Part shown: positions 29,913 to 39,459 of the stretch, in pieces
How the letters are laid out: every line of letters starts with the position of its first letter
Numbering within the stretch: position 1 is the first letter of the stretch
From: Candidatus Competibacteraceae bacterium
GTDB lineage: Bacteria > Pseudomonadota > Gammaproteobacteria > Competibacterales > Competibacteraceae
Length of the DNA stretch: 59,603 nt
Direction: 5' to 3'
Assembly: GCA_027492875.1 (NCBI GenBank)
Contig: JAPUDV010000089.1
Coordinates: 1 to 59,603, forward strand
Notes under the pieces: generated by a model
The model's input: only the letters and a program-made list of their open reading frames with translations
What the model was told of the DNA's origin: nothing
The model's database searches: none
Made by a program: the position numbers and the translations under genes

Positions 29913-31340
29913 TCAGCCCTGCTCGGGCACGCGCACGGCCAGGTACAGCGATTCGTTGTCCCGCCGCACCAGCACCGAGACCGCTTTGCCCTTGGGCAAC
30001 TCCTTGACCAGTTCCACGAACTGGCTGGCGCTTTTCACCGGCTTGTAATTGATCTCCAGGATGATGTCGTCCGGATACAAACCGGCGTTCGCGGCCGGCC
30101 CTTCGTCGAGCGTGGCGACCAGCACGCCGCGCTCGTCCGCGCCCAGGCCGCGGCGCTGTTCGTTGCTGAGATCGGCGACGGTGATTTGCAGCAGCGGATC
30201 GCTGTGTTCGTCCATGGTGGAGACGGCTTCCTCCGCCGCCTCCAGCCGGGCGATGGTGGCCTTGATTTCCAGCGGTTCGCCGTTGCGCAGGATCGACATG
30301 GCCACGGTCTTGCCGACCGGGGTCACCCCGATCATCCGCGGCAGTTGCGAGGAATCCTCCACCGGTTCGCCGCCGTAGCGCAGGATGATGTCGCCCTGCT
30401 TGAAGCCGGCGCTGGCGGCCGGGCTATCCGGCAGGATCTGTGCGACCAGCGCGCCGCGCGGCCGGTCCAGCTTGAAGGCGTCGGCCAGATCGTTGTTGAC
30501 CGCTTGCAACAGTACGCCCAGCCAGCCGCGGGTGACCTCGCCGGTGGACTTGATCTGTTCGACCACCTGCATCGCCAGCTTGATGGGGATGGCGAACGAC
30601 AGGCCCATGTAACCGCCAGTGCTGCTGTAGATCTGCGAGTTGATCCCGACCACCTCGCCGCGCAGGTTGAACAGCGGACCGCCGGAACTGCCGGGGTTGA
30701 CCGCGACGTCGCTTTGAATGAACGGCACGTAGGTGCCGCTGGGCAGATTGCGGCCGACCGCGCTGACGATGCCTTGGGTGGCGGTGCGCTCCAGACCGAA
30801 GGGCGAGCCGATGGCCAGCACCCATTCGCCGACCTCCAGCGCATCGGAATCGCCGATCTTGACGGCTTGCAGGTTCTCGTCCTCGATCTTCAACAGGGCG
30901 ACATCGGTCATTTCGTCCACGCCGATCAGCTTGGCCGGCCGTTCCCGCTGGTCGCTGAGCCGGACGATGATCTTGTCGGCGTCCTGGGCGACGTGGGCAT
31001 TGGTCAAAATGTAGCCATCCGGCGAGAGGATGAATCCCGATCCCAGCGAGTTGGCCTGGTGCTCGCTGGGCAGTTCCGGGCGGTCCTGAAAGAAGCGCTT
31101 GAAAAATTCCAGGTAGGGGTTATCGCCACCCGGTTGCTCCGGCAGGCTGGGGATGCGGGTGGCGCGCTTGCGGCGGGGCATTTGGGTGGTGCTGATGTTG
31201 ACGACGGTCGGTTCGTTTTGTTTGACCAGCTTGCGAAAATCCGGCAGGGGGGACTCGGCGGCGGTGCGGGCCGGCGCGGCGGTCATCCAGCACAGGGACA
31301 GCGCAAGCACCACGTGGAACAGGTGGCGGGGGCGGGTCAT
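29913..31340 (-). CDS. degQ: DegQ/MucD-type periplasmic serine protease (HtrA family)
   Basis: The 475-residue protein has a signal peptide (about residues 1-27: HLFHVVLALSLCWMTAAPA). Its trypsin-like domain has the triad His (LTNAHVAQDAD), Asp (MTDVALLKIED) and Ser about residue 219 (NPGSSGGPLFNL), and two PDZ domains follow (about 280-370 and 395-470). It acts as a periplasmic protease/chaperone for misfolded envelope proteins. ATG 31340 is chosen because GGAG lies 12 bases before it, while the ATG at 31352 directly abuts that site. It precedes accA by 18 bases on the same strand. Whether it is DegP, DegQ or MucD (AlgW excluded by two PDZ domains) cannot be settled. Confidence 0.94.
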   Translation of the reverse strand: MTRPRHLFHVVLALSLCWMTAAPARTAAESPLPDFRKLVKQNEPTVVNISTTQMPRRKRATRIPSLPEQPGGDNPYLEFFKRFFQDRPELPSEHQANSLGSGFILSPDGYILTNAHVAQDADKIIVRLSDQRERPAKLIGVDEMTDVALLKIEDENLQAVKIGDSDALEVGEWVLAIGSPFGLERTATQGIVSAVGRNLPSGTYVPFIQSDVAVNPGSSGGPLFNLRGEVVGINSQIYSSTGGYMGLSFAIPIKLAMQVVEQIKSTGEVTRGWLGVLLQAVNNDLADAFKLDRPRGALVAQILPDSPAASAGFKQGDIILRYGGEPVEDSSQLPRMIGVTPVGKTVAMSILRNGEPLEIKATIARLEAAEEAVSTMDEHSDPLLQITVADLSNEQRRGLGADERGVLVATLDEGPAANAGLYPDDIILEINYKPVKSASQFVELVKELPKGKAVSVLVRRDNESLYLAVRVPEQG

Positions 31341-31577
31341 GGCGGCGATCATCTCCTGGGGTTGATGGAATGCGGTGGTACGCCGCCGGGGTAGGCTGGC
31401 GCTGCCGGGACAGTCAAAGCGGATCGCGGCGCGGTTTGCGCGGTATGCGATAGTTGGCGATACTCGGGGGACGGGGTGATGCGGGTGGACGTTCCTCTGG
31501 ATCGGGCGGCCGAAGCGGACATCGCCGCCGGATACGGCTTGTCGTGATGTGCTTGACTGAGCGAGGGGAGACGGAAG
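31341..31577. promoter_or_regulatory. Divergent intergenic region degQ / pilU
   Basis: These 237 bases separate a leftward protease gene and a rightward pilU, so both promoters should lie here. The sequence is G/C-rich. No convincing -35/-10 hexamer pair, palindrome or sigma-E-like motif was recognised, and a regulator is not proposed. Confidence 0.25.
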
Positions 31578-32750
31578 ATGGGACAGGGTTCGGAGCAGAT
31601 GGTGGACGATCATGAGAAGGCGACTCAGTACCTTTACGAGTTGGCGCTTAAATTACTGGAGTTGGGGGGATCGGATATTTTTGTCACCGCCGGCAGCCCG
31701 CCGGCGCTCAAGGTCAACCAGTTGGTGCACCGGATCGGCGGCCAGAAACTGAAGCCGCAGCAGACCATGCTGCTGGTGCGCTCGATCCTGAACGACCGGC
31801 AGTCGCGCGAGTTCGACCAGCATCACGAAGTCAATTTTTCCTTGAATTTTCCCGATATCGCGCGCTTCCGCGTCAGCGCCTTCACCCAGCGCGGTAGCGC
31901 TGGCATGGTGCTACGGTTGATCCAGCAGCGGATCCCGACCATCGAGGAACTCCACCTGCCACCGATTCTCCAGGACATCGCCATGACCCAGCGCGGGCTG
32001 GTGATTTTCCTCGGCGGCACCGGTTGCGGCAAGACCACCTCCATGGCGGCCATGGTGGATCATCGCAACAGTCAGTGCCAGGAGCACATTGTTACCATCG
32101 AGGATCCCATCGAGTTTTTCCATCAGCACAAGCAATGCCTGGTGGACCAGCGCGAAGTCGGCACGGACACCGAGTCCTACGAAATAGCCCTGAAAAACAC
32201 GCTGCGTCAGGCGCCCAACGTGATTTTGATCGGCGAGGTGCGGGATCGGGAGATTATGCAGGCCGCGATCAATTTCGCCGAAACCGGCCATCTGTGCCTG
32301 ACCACGCTGCATGCCAACAATACCGATCAGGCCTTCGATCGTATCATTAATTTTTTCTCCGAAGAGAAACGGGCGCAGGTGCTGATGGACCTGTCTTTCA
32401 ATGTAAAGGCGTTCATTTCGCAGCGCCTGCTGCCGCGCGAGGACCAGCCGGGGCTGGTTCCGGCGGTGGAGATCCTGCTCAACACCCCGTTGATGGCCGA
32501 GCTGATCTTTCAGGGCCGGGTCAAGGAGATCAAGAGCGTGATGACCCGCTCCAGCGAACAGGGCATTGTCACCTTCGATGACGCGCTGTTCAACCTGTAC
32601 GAATCCAGCCAGATCAGCTACGAGACCGCCATCCGCCACGCCGATTCCGCCAACAACTTGCGGCTGCGGATCAAATTGGAGAGCAGGCGATCACCGCCGC
32701 GCGCTGCCGGCGAGGGTCGTTTACAGATTGAGGAAGACCGCAGGCGCTGA
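31578..32750 (+). CDS. pilU: PilT/PilU family twitching motility ATPase
   Basis: This 390-residue retraction-type secretion ATPase has Walker A GGTGCGKTT (146-154), Asp box and Walker B (IEDPIEFFHQHK; NVILIGEVRDREIM) and His box (TGHLCLTTLHANNTDQA). RFRVSAFTQRGSAGMVLRLI and INFFSEEKRAQVLMDLSFN resemble PilU, the accessory retraction motor, more than PilT. It would act at the base of type IV pili on the cytoplasmic side. ATG 31578 has a GGGGAG region eight or more bases upstream. It stands alone here, without pilT, and converges on the gspB-gspA pair. The C-terminal tail after RIKLESRR is unusually Arg-rich. Confidence 0.9.
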   Translation: MGQGSEQMVDDHEKATQYLYELALKLLELGGSDIFVTAGSPPALKVNQLVHRIGGQKLKPQQTMLLVRSILNDRQSREFDQHHEVNFSLNFPDIARFRVSAFTQRGSAGMVLRLIQQRIPTIEELHLPPILQDIAMTQRGLVIFLGGTGCGKTTSMAAMVDHRNSQCQEHIVTIEDPIEFFHQHKQCLVDQREVGTDTESYEIALKNTLRQAPNVILIGEVRDREIMQAAINFAETGHLCLTTLHANNTDQAFDRIINFFSEEKRAQVLMDLSFNVKAFISQRLLPREDQPGLVPAVEILLNTPLMAELIFQGRVKEIKSVMTRSSEQGIVTFDDALFNLYESSQISYETAIRHADSANNLRLRIKLESRRSPPRAAGEGRLQIEEDRRR

Positions 32751-32765
32751 GCGGTCCGCCGAAAG

Positions 32766-33365
32766 CTAGCGCCGCACCGACAGCCGGAAGCGCCGGCCGT
32801 CCTGACGCAGGATCGCGCCGTCGCGGGTTACGCTTTCCAGCACCGGCCCCTCGCTCAGCCGTTCGCCTTCCCGATAGCGCCGGCCATTGATGACCACAAA
32901 GCGTTTGTCGGGATCGGCGCTGTGGATGTGAATATCGAGATTGAGGGCGGGCATGTCGCGCCGGCGGTCGGCGGACAGCGTTTCCAGCGGCGGGGCCGGT
33001 TCCGGCACGGGCGCGGGGGGCACGGAGCCGGGCGTCGCGGTTGGTCGGACCGGTTCCTGGCGGGGCGCGACCGGCGGCCCATCTCTCTCCGATGCTTCTG
33101 ACGCGACCGGAAGGGAACGGGGCGCGAGCGGGGCGGATGGAACGGCCATCGGCGGGGTGGCGGACGGAGGTTCGGATACCAGAGGGGACCGGCCGAGGAA
33201 GAAGGCCAGCAGCACGGCATTGAGCCCGAGCCCCAGAACCGTCAAACCGTGCCAGAACCGGTTCCGCGCGGGATCCGCCGGGGGTGGCGCGGCGGTCAGG
33301 GCTGGCGGTTGGCCGAGAAGGCGTTCCTGTTCCGCCTTGCGCAGCGCATCGAGGATATAGGACAT
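32766..33365 (-). CDS. gspB: Type II secretion system assembly protein GspB
   Basis: This 199-residue inner-membrane protein has an N-terminal cytoplasmic start (MSYILDALRKAEQERLLGQP, typical of GspB/ExeB), a membrane helix (about 38-58), a Pro/Ala-rich periplasmic linker (about 60-130) and a C-terminal T2SSB domain with DIHIHSADPDKRFVVINGRR. It partners GspA to localise or insert the GspD secretin through peptidoglycan. It follows gspA by 1 base and is surely co-expressed. No other gsp genes lie in the window. Confidence 0.9.
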   Translation of the reverse strand: MSYILDALRKAEQERLLGQPPALTAAPPPADPARNRFWHGLTVLGLGLNAVLLAFFLGRSPLVSEPPSATPPMAVPSAPLAPRSLPVASEASERDGPPVAPRQEPVRPTATPGSVPPAPVPEPAPPLETLSADRRRDMPALNLDIHIHSADPDKRFVVINGRRYREGERLSEGPVLESVTRDGAILRQDGRRFRLSVRR

Positions 33366-33366
33366 C

Positions 33367-35091
33367 TCAGCGATCCCGAGCCGGTTGGCCGAGCGTGGGC
33401 GTATCGGAGTCGGGCGCCAGGTTGTTCAATAGCATCAGCGTCCGTCCGCCTGCCAGGCCGTCAGGTTGCAGGCCGTTATCCCGCTGGAAGGCGCGCAACT
33501 GCTCTCCCAGGGCGTTATCGAAGGTCGCGGACAGCGGCTCGGTCGCCGGCTGTCCCGCCGCCAGCGCCAGTCGCCGGCGCAGCCAGCGCACCGCCTCGCC
33601 GGCATGGCCGGGGCCGATCAGGGGCAGGTCGATTTGCGGGCGCCACAACAGCAGATATCGACCGCTCCACAACGGCGCGAGTTGCGCCAGCGGCACGGTC
33701 ACCGCTTGGCCGGCGATCTCCAGCATCGCGTTATCTCTTTCCAGCACCCGCAGCAGCGCCGCCGCCGGCATGCCGCCGACGGTCAGCCGAAGCACGGCCG
33801 GGCGATTGAAGCGGCGCAGCGTGTCCCAGTCGTCGCGACCCGCCAGGCAGCGCAGATTCTGGGTTTTGACCCATCCGCAGAACGCGGTTCTGGCGCCCGG
33901 CGTTTGGGTGATGCCCCAAGCCGCCAGCAGCCGATTGTTGGCGTCGTCTCCCTGGGGCTGACGCAACAGATCGACTAGATCGAGAGAGTCGGCGACGAGC
34001 GGAGACGGGGTCGGGCCGACGGGCGTTGCCCCGGGCGATTGCTGGCCGGATGAAATCGGGCCGGCTTCCGCGCTGGGTGATTGGAGCACGGCCAGCGTTT
34101 GATTGGCGTGCGACAGCCAGAATCCAAAGCCGATCAGGCTCAAGCCCGCCAGTCCCGCGCCCAGCGCCAACCAGGGTCGAATCCGCCGTCGTTGGGTGCC
34201 GCCGGGCATGGGTTTCGATGCCTCCGGGCGAGCCGGGCGCCGCAACTCCGGGCAGAAAGCAAACGTCCGGCCGCCCGCGCCGCTGCCGCACAGGGCTTCC
34301 CGGGCTGCCCGGCGGATCGTGCCGGCGGTGACGCGCGACGCGCCCTGGCCGTAGGCGCCGAGCAGGGCGCGGTCGCAGATGACGTTGATCAGGCGTGGAA
34401 TGCCGCCGGAATAGCGGTATGTCGCCCGCCGCGCCCCGGTCGCGAACAGATCCACGCGCCCGCCGGCCACCCGCAGGCGGTGATCGATGTAAGCGGCGGT
34501 TTCGCGACGATCCAGCGGCGGCAGGTGGTAGCGGGCGGTGATGCGCTGGGCCAGTTGCCGTAAATCCGGCCGCGCCAGCAGCCGGCGCAGTTCCGGCTGG
34601 CCGACCAGGATGATCCGCAGCAGTTTGTGCTTGGCGGTTTCCAGATTGGTCAGCAGGCGGATCTGTTCCAGCACTTCGCGGCTCAGATTTTGCGCCTCAT
34701 CGACGATCAGCACCGTGCGATGGCCGATGGCATGGGTGCGCAGCAGATGGGCGTTGAGGGCGTCCAGCAGCGGCTTGAGGGTTTGGTGCTCGCGTGGGTA
34801 GGGCGCATCCAATTCGTCGCACACGGTCGCCAGCAGTTCCGCGACCGTCAGGCGGGGATTGAGGCACAGCGCGATGTCCACCCCGTCCAGCCGCTGTTCC
34901 AGCAGCGCGCGGATCAGGGTGGTCTTGCCGGTGCCGACTTCGCCGGTCAGTTGGACGAAGCCGCCGTCCTCGCCGGTGCCGTACAGCAGATGCGCCAGCG
35001 CTTCCTGATGGTGGCGGCTCGGATAGACGTAGCCGGGGTCGGGGGTGATGGCGAAGGGCGGCTCGCGCAGGCCGAAGTGCGCCGCGTACAT
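33367..35091 (-). CDS. gspA: GspA/ExeA-type AAA ATPase with peptidoglycan-binding domain
   Basis: The 574-residue protein has an AAA/ATPase domain (Walker A GEVGTGKTT at 50-58; Walker B VLIVDEAQNL; FRIILVGQPEL-type segment LLRIILVGQPELRRLL) in the first 270 residues. A membrane helix follows (about 305-325, LALGAGLAGLSLIGFGFWLS), then a periplasmic domain and a C-terminal PG_binding_1 repeat (about 500-560). It helps type II secretin assembly across peptidoglycan. ATG 35091 starts the conserved YAAHFGLREPPFAITPDPGY. It begins 2 bases after the recG stop. A much longer open frame through recG is a shadow. Confidence 0.92.
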   Translation of the reverse strand: MYAAHFGLREPPFAITPDPGYVYPSRHHQEALAHLLYGTGEDGGFVQLTGEVGTGKTTLIRALLEQRLDGVDIALCLNPRLTVAELLATVCDELDAPYPREHQTLKPLLDALNAHLLRTHAIGHRTVLIVDEAQNLSREVLEQIRLLTNLETAKHKLLRIILVGQPELRRLLARPDLRQLAQRITARYHLPPLDRRETAAYIDHRLRVAGGRVDLFATGARRATYRYSGGIPRLINVICDRALLGAYGQGASRVTAGTIRRAAREALCGSGAGGRTFAFCPELRRPARPEASKPMPGGTQRRRIRPWLALGAGLAGLSLIGFGFWLSHANQTLAVLQSPSAEAGPISSGQQSPGATPVGPTPSPLVADSLDLVDLLRQPQGDDANNRLLAAWGITQTPGARTAFCGWVKTQNLRCLAGRDDWDTLRRFNRPAVLRLTVGGMPAAALLRVLERDNAMLEIAGQAVTVPLAQLAPLWSGRYLLLWRPQIDLPLIGPGHAGEAVRWLRRRLALAAGQPATEPLSATFDNALGEQLRAFQRDNGLQPDGLAGGRTLMLLNNLAPDSDTPTLGQPARDR

Positions 35092-35093
35092 CC

Positions 35094-37205
35094 TCACACC
35101 TCGCCGTAGCGCGCGCCGGCGCCGATCCAGCGCCGGATCAACGGTTCCACCCGTTCGGGGTGGTCGCGCAGCAGTCGGTCGGCGGCGTAGCGGGCGGCGT
35201 TCAACAGATCCTGATCGCGCAGCAGATCGGCCACCCGCAGGCTTTGCTCGCCGGTCTGGCGGGTGCCGAGCACCTCGCCGGGACCGCGCAACTCCAGATC
35301 GCGGCGGGCGATTTCGAAGCCGTCGTGGCACTCCCGCAGCACCGCCAACCGGGCGTGCGCGGCCTGCGACAGCGGCGGCCGGTACAGCAGCACGCAACTG
35401 CTGGCGGTCGCGCCGCGCCCGATCCGACCGCGCAACTGGTGCAGTTGCGCCAAGCCCAAGCGTTCGGCGTTCTCGATGATCATCAGGCTGGCGTTGGGTA
35501 CGTCCACGCCGACCTCGATCACCGTGGTGGCGACCAGTAAATCCAGTTCGCCGGCCTTGAACGCCGCCATCGCCGCTTCCTTGGCAGCCGCCGGCAGCCG
35601 GCCATGGGCCAGACCGACCCGCAATTCCGGCAGTCGCTCCATCAGTCGCTCGGCGGTGACCGTCGCCGCCTGGCCTTGCAGCGCCTCGGATTCTTCGATC
35701 AGCGGGCAGACCCAGTAGGCTTGCCGGCCGTCGCGGCAGGCTCGGCGGATACGCTCGATCACCTCGTCGCGGCGGCTGTCGGGCGCGGCCACCGTGGTTA
35801 CCGGCAGGCGGCCCGGCGGCAATTCGTCGAGGGTCGAGGTATCGAGATCGGCGTAGGCGCTCATGGCAAGAGTACGTGGGATCGGCGTTGCGGTCATGAT
35901 CAACTGGTGCGGGCAACGCCCGCCGAAGCGGCCCTTCTCGCGCAGGGCCAAGCGCTGATGGACGCCGAAACGGTGCTGTTCGTCCACGATCGCCAAGGCC
36001 AGCTCGGCGAAAACGACCGCCTCCTGAAACAGCGCGTGGGTGCCGACCGCGACCTGAACCGCGCCGCTGGCCAGCCGCTCCAGCGCCAGCCGTCGCGCCT
36101 TGCCGGTCAGTCGCCCGGTCAACCAGGCCACCTCGATCCCCAACGGTTCCAGCCAGGTCCGCAAGTTGCGGTGATGCTGTTCCGCCAGCAGTTCCGTGGG
36201 GGCCATCAGCGCCGCCTGGGCGCCGCTTTCCACCGCCCGCAGCGCGGCGGCGGCGGCCACCACGGTTTTGCCGGAACCGACATCGCCCTGCAACAGCCGC
36301 AGCATGGGTCGGGGCTGGGCCAGGTCGGCGGCGATTTCCGCCAATACCCGCTGCTGGGCGGCGGTGAGGGCGAACGGCAGCCGCTCCACGAAGCGCTGGC
36401 ACAGTCCACCGCCGGCCAGCGGCGGCGCGGCCTGCCGGCGGGTGCGTTCGCGCAGTCGGCGCAGGCTGAGCTGATGGGCCAGCAGTTCCTCGAAGGCCAG
36501 CCGCCGCCGGGCCGGATGGCGAGCGTTTTCCAGTTCCGCGACCGATGTTCCCACCGGCGGCTGGTGCAACAGTCGCACCGCTTCGGCGATGGGTGGCAGT
36601 TGCAGTTGGGTCAGCAACACCGGTGGCAACCATTCCGGCAGCAGCGCCGCCGAATCCAACTGCTCCAGTGCCTGTTCGGCCAGGCCGCGCAGGGTGAATT
36701 GCTGTAGGCCGGCGGTGGCGGGATAGAGGGGAGTTGGCCGGTTCTCCACCGGCGGCGGGTCCGCGTCGATCCGGCGGCATTCGGGGTGAATCATTTCCAG
36801 CCCGCCGCCGTAACTGGAGCGGACCTCGCCAAAGCAGCGCAGTCGTGCGTCCGGCTGGCCGAGCCATTGCCGCTGAGCGGGGCTGAAATGGAAAAAGCGC
36901 AGCGTCAAAACGCCCGTGCCGTCGGTCAGATGGCAGAGCAGAAAGCGCCGGCCGCGCGCCGAGACCTCGCTGCCGGTCACCACCGCTTCAACCTGTGCTT
37001 CCGCGCCGGGCTGCAATTGACCGATGGCGGTGACGCGGCCGCGATCCTGATAACGCAGCGGCAGGTGCAACAGCACGTCGGCAGCGGTGTGCAGGCCCAG
37101 GCGCCGCAGCCGTTCCGCCAGCTTCGGCCCGACGCCCTTCAGCGCGGTGACCGGCAACGCCTCAGGGGTCGGCGGCCGCATCGCGTCGCGCACCTGGGAT
37201 TCCAT
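35094..37205 (-). CDS. recG: ATP-dependent DNA helicase RecG
   Basis: This 703-residue branch-migration helicase has an N-terminal wedge/OB domain (LKGVGPKLAERLRRLGLHTA; VTAIGQLQPGAEAQVEAVVT). Its superfamily 2 motor has GDVGSGKTVVAAAAALR (motif I), DEQHRFGVHQR (motif II, DEQH), MTATPIPRTLAM (III) and QLRGRIGRG (VI). It regresses stalled forks and processes recombination intermediates. The length is normal. The gene lies 2 bases before gspA. In related genomes recG follows spoT/ridA; here a decayed sensor gene and a spacer of about 600 bases lie between ridA and recG. Confidence 0.97.
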   Translation of the reverse strand: MESQVRDAMRPPTPEALPVTALKGVGPKLAERLRRLGLHTAADVLLHLPLRYQDRGRVTAIGQLQPGAEAQVEAVVTGSEVSARGRRFLLCHLTDGTGVLTLRFFHFSPAQRQWLGQPDARLRCFGEVRSSYGGGLEMIHPECRRIDADPPPVENRPTPLYPATAGLQQFTLRGLAEQALEQLDSAALLPEWLPPVLLTQLQLPPIAEAVRLLHQPPVGTSVAELENARHPARRRLAFEELLAHQLSLRRLRERTRRQAAPPLAGGGLCQRFVERLPFALTAAQQRVLAEIAADLAQPRPMLRLLQGDVGSGKTVVAAAAALRAVESGAQAALMAPTELLAEQHHRNLRTWLEPLGIEVAWLTGRLTGKARRLALERLASGAVQVAVGTHALFQEAVVFAELALAIVDEQHRFGVHQRLALREKGRFGGRCPHQLIMTATPIPRTLAMSAYADLDTSTLDELPPGRLPVTTVAAPDSRRDEVIERIRRACRDGRQAYWVCPLIEESEALQGQAATVTAERLMERLPELRVGLAHGRLPAAAKEAAMAAFKAGELDLLVATTVIEVGVDVPNASLMIIENAERLGLAQLHQLRGRIGRGATASSCVLLYRPPLSQAAHARLAVLRECHDGFEIARRDLELRGPGEVLGTRQTGEQSLRVADLLRDQDLLNAARYAADRLLRDHPERVEPLIRRWIGAGARYGEV

Positions 37206-37228
37206 CCTGGCTCAGCGCTCCCCGGGGT

Positions 37229-38864
37229 TCATACCGGCAATTCCAGGTAAAAAGTCGTGCCTTGGCCGGGTGCGCTCTCGGCCCATAGCCGTCCGTCCAT
37301 GCGTTGTATCGCCTTGCGGGCGATGGCCAGGCCGATTCCGGTGCCCGGATAGTCCTCGGTGCGTTGCAAGCGCTGGAAAATCTCGAAAATACGGTCGTGG
37401 AACTTGGGATCGAAACCGATGCCGTTGTCCTTCATCCACAGGGCGGCGGAGGTTCCGGCCCGCTGTCCGCCGATTTCGATGATCGCCGGTATGCCGGGCC
37501 GGTTGAATTTGAGGGCGTTGTCCAGCAGGTTGCGTAGCACCTGCGCCAGCCCTTCCGCGTCGGCCTGTACCCGCCGCCGGTAGATCGACGCGTATCGTCG
37601 CACCCTGTCTCGCGATCTCGCCGGCCTGTTCGGCCACCATGCTCTCCACCAGTCGCTGGAGATCCAGAGGGTCGCGGTGCAAGGTCCGGCGTTCCATGCG
37701 CGAATAGGCCAGCAGACCGTCGATCAGTGCGTGCATCCGCTGCGTCCCTTGCTGGATGTTGCGCACAATAGTCGGCCATCGTCGTCGAGTCGACCGGCGT
37801 AGCCTTCCTGCAACAGACGGCTATAGCCATCGATGCCGCGCAGTGGCGCTTTCAAATCATGCGAAACCGAGTAGGCGAAAGCTTCCAATTCCTTGTTGAC
37901 CGCCTCCAGTTGCGTGGTGCGTTCGTGGACCCGCTCTTCCAGTTCGACATTCGGCCGGCGGATTTCGTCCTCGGCCCGCTGGCGTTTAGTGATGTCGGTG
38001 GCTACGGCAAAGGCGCCGATATAATTGCCCTGACCATCGAAATTCGGCTTGGTGTTCAATGCGATATATATTTTTTTGCCATCCTTGCGAATAAACTCAA
38101 AATCATGCCGCTCCTGAACGCCCTGCTGGTGATACCAAATGCTTCTTGAATTCTTCATTATGCGCAGGTCGATACGAAATAATATCTATTAAAAACAATA
38201 TCTTGTCATTAAAGTAACCGCTGGTTTTCAGGCGCGTTTGGTATAAACAGGGAATCCCCATAAAAATCAACTCCATAACTGAGTGGGCGCAGAGCTTTAA
38301 ATCGTATTCCCAACTGGTCGAGGATATAAGGTAGAGCGATTCGATGGCCGGGGACGACATCGACGCGACCCGAAATAAAATACTCCAAGCCCGGTGAATG
38401 AGAGTATAGGGTGATTTTTTTGGATCGATCCCCTCGGACAGCATCATGGCTTGTAGTTCTATATCAATAAGGTCGTTGACTTTTCGCACCATCTTTAGAT
38501 TCAGTAGATCTGCGGGGGATTTGAGTGGAGTGCCTTCCTTAGCATAAAATTCCGCCGCGCTTTGCTGGAAAATGGAAGTTAACACCACTAATGGAATCCC
38601 GCGATCTCTGGCAATGAGAATATCCGCCGTGCCCACGCCGAAGTCCGCATTACCAGCAACCTCTTGGGTTGCGCTAAGGATTTTTCTATCCGAGGTAATG
38701 GTAGAGCGAATTTTGACATCAAATCCCGTCTCTTTGTAATACCTTTGCCATTGGGCTGCCTAGTAACCGGCGAATTGGAATTGATGGTCCCAGCGCAATT
38801 GCAGCGATACCTTTTCCATGGCCGTTGCGCGGGTTGTCAGGAAGAACAGGAAGGCGATTATCAT
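37229..38864 (-). pseudogene. Decayed sensor histidine kinase (NMT1-like sensor, PAS, HisKA, HATPase)
   Basis: Pieces of one large kinase can be followed on the minus strand. They are a signal peptide (MIIAFLFFLTTRATA), the start of an NMT1/THI5-type binding domain (LQLRWDHQFQFAGY), then TAG at 38762-38760 where a Tyr codon is expected. The domain resumes in the same frame (FGVGTADILIARDRGIPLVV). A one-base shift occurs in the seven-T run at 38415-38421, the new frame (LGIRFKALRPLSYGVDFYGD) ends at TAA 38211-38209, and a PAS piece ([20 protein letters not shown]), HisKA ([19 protein letters not shown]) and HATPase (VLRNLLDNALKFNRPG; DNGIGFDPKF; GTGIGLAI) follow. Two more shifts lie near 37765 and 37575. 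The middle between sensor and PAS is deleted. It cannot make the full protein. Confidence 0.88.
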
Positions 38865-39459
38865 CCATGACCCGGCCGAAAACCGGCGCGTGGTGTGTCG
38901 CGGGCCGACCAGGAGCGGGTTGGACAGAGCCGGGGGAGCGCAGGGCGACCTTGGCCGGTAGATGAGCTGGATGGTCTGGAAAGCGTTCATGGCGCAGCAT
39001 CGCCTGCAATCATTCGCCGGTTGCGACCCGGCTCATTTTCCGAGGTATCGGACCGACCGAGGGTGCCGGGCAAGACATGCGGATAGTCGTCGAAGCGGCG
39101 CCCGATACGGTCGACGATGTTATTCACCCGGAACTGGCATTCTGCTTCCAGCACCTGCGCCGCATCCTGACGGGCGTTTTGCCACAGCGCGAAGGTCACA
39201 CGCCAAGACCAGTCGCGACGGCAGGGACAACGGCCGTCGTCTTTTAATAAGGCGAGGCCGGATGACCGCGTCGACATCAATTTACACAGCGGGTTTCCCG
39301 CCGGTTGATTGGGCTGGCCGGAAACCTTGCTTAGGGCGCTCACTGCCAAACCTATTCTTAGAGGCGTTTTTGTACGGCCTCTTTGTGATTAAGATATTGA
39401 AAAATAATAATTACCTCCAGACCTCCCCCACGGGGAGAGGGGCGTTTTTGCACAGGTGC
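38865..39459 (-). pseudogene. Intergenic stretch with a CHASE-domain sensor fragment (about 39020-39250)
   Basis: No intact gene exists here. On the minus strand one open frame (38987-39349) reads WQNARQDAAQVLEAECQFRV followed directly by NNIVDRIGRRFDDY, which resembles the N-terminal part of CHASE sensor domains. The flanking codons do not continue the domain. It is probably a second decayed sensor remnant, or an upstream part of the same accessory region as the kinase pseudogene. The last 90 bases are A/T-rich and contain a small palindrome, CTCCCC with GGGGAG, at 39423-39437. Confidence 0.4.

Noticed and set aside
32690..32750. Arg-rich PilU tail (PPRAAGEGR) as another inserted repeat
   Set aside because: It resembles the coding of a REP-like element only loosely, no palindrome is visible in the DNA, and PilU tails vary.
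33367..36867. A 1166-codon open frame through gspA and recG
   Set aside because: Only its last 574 codons (from ATG 35091) form GspA. The upstream part overlaps recG in another frame on the same strand and is Arg/Gly/Ala-rich nonsense caused by high GC.
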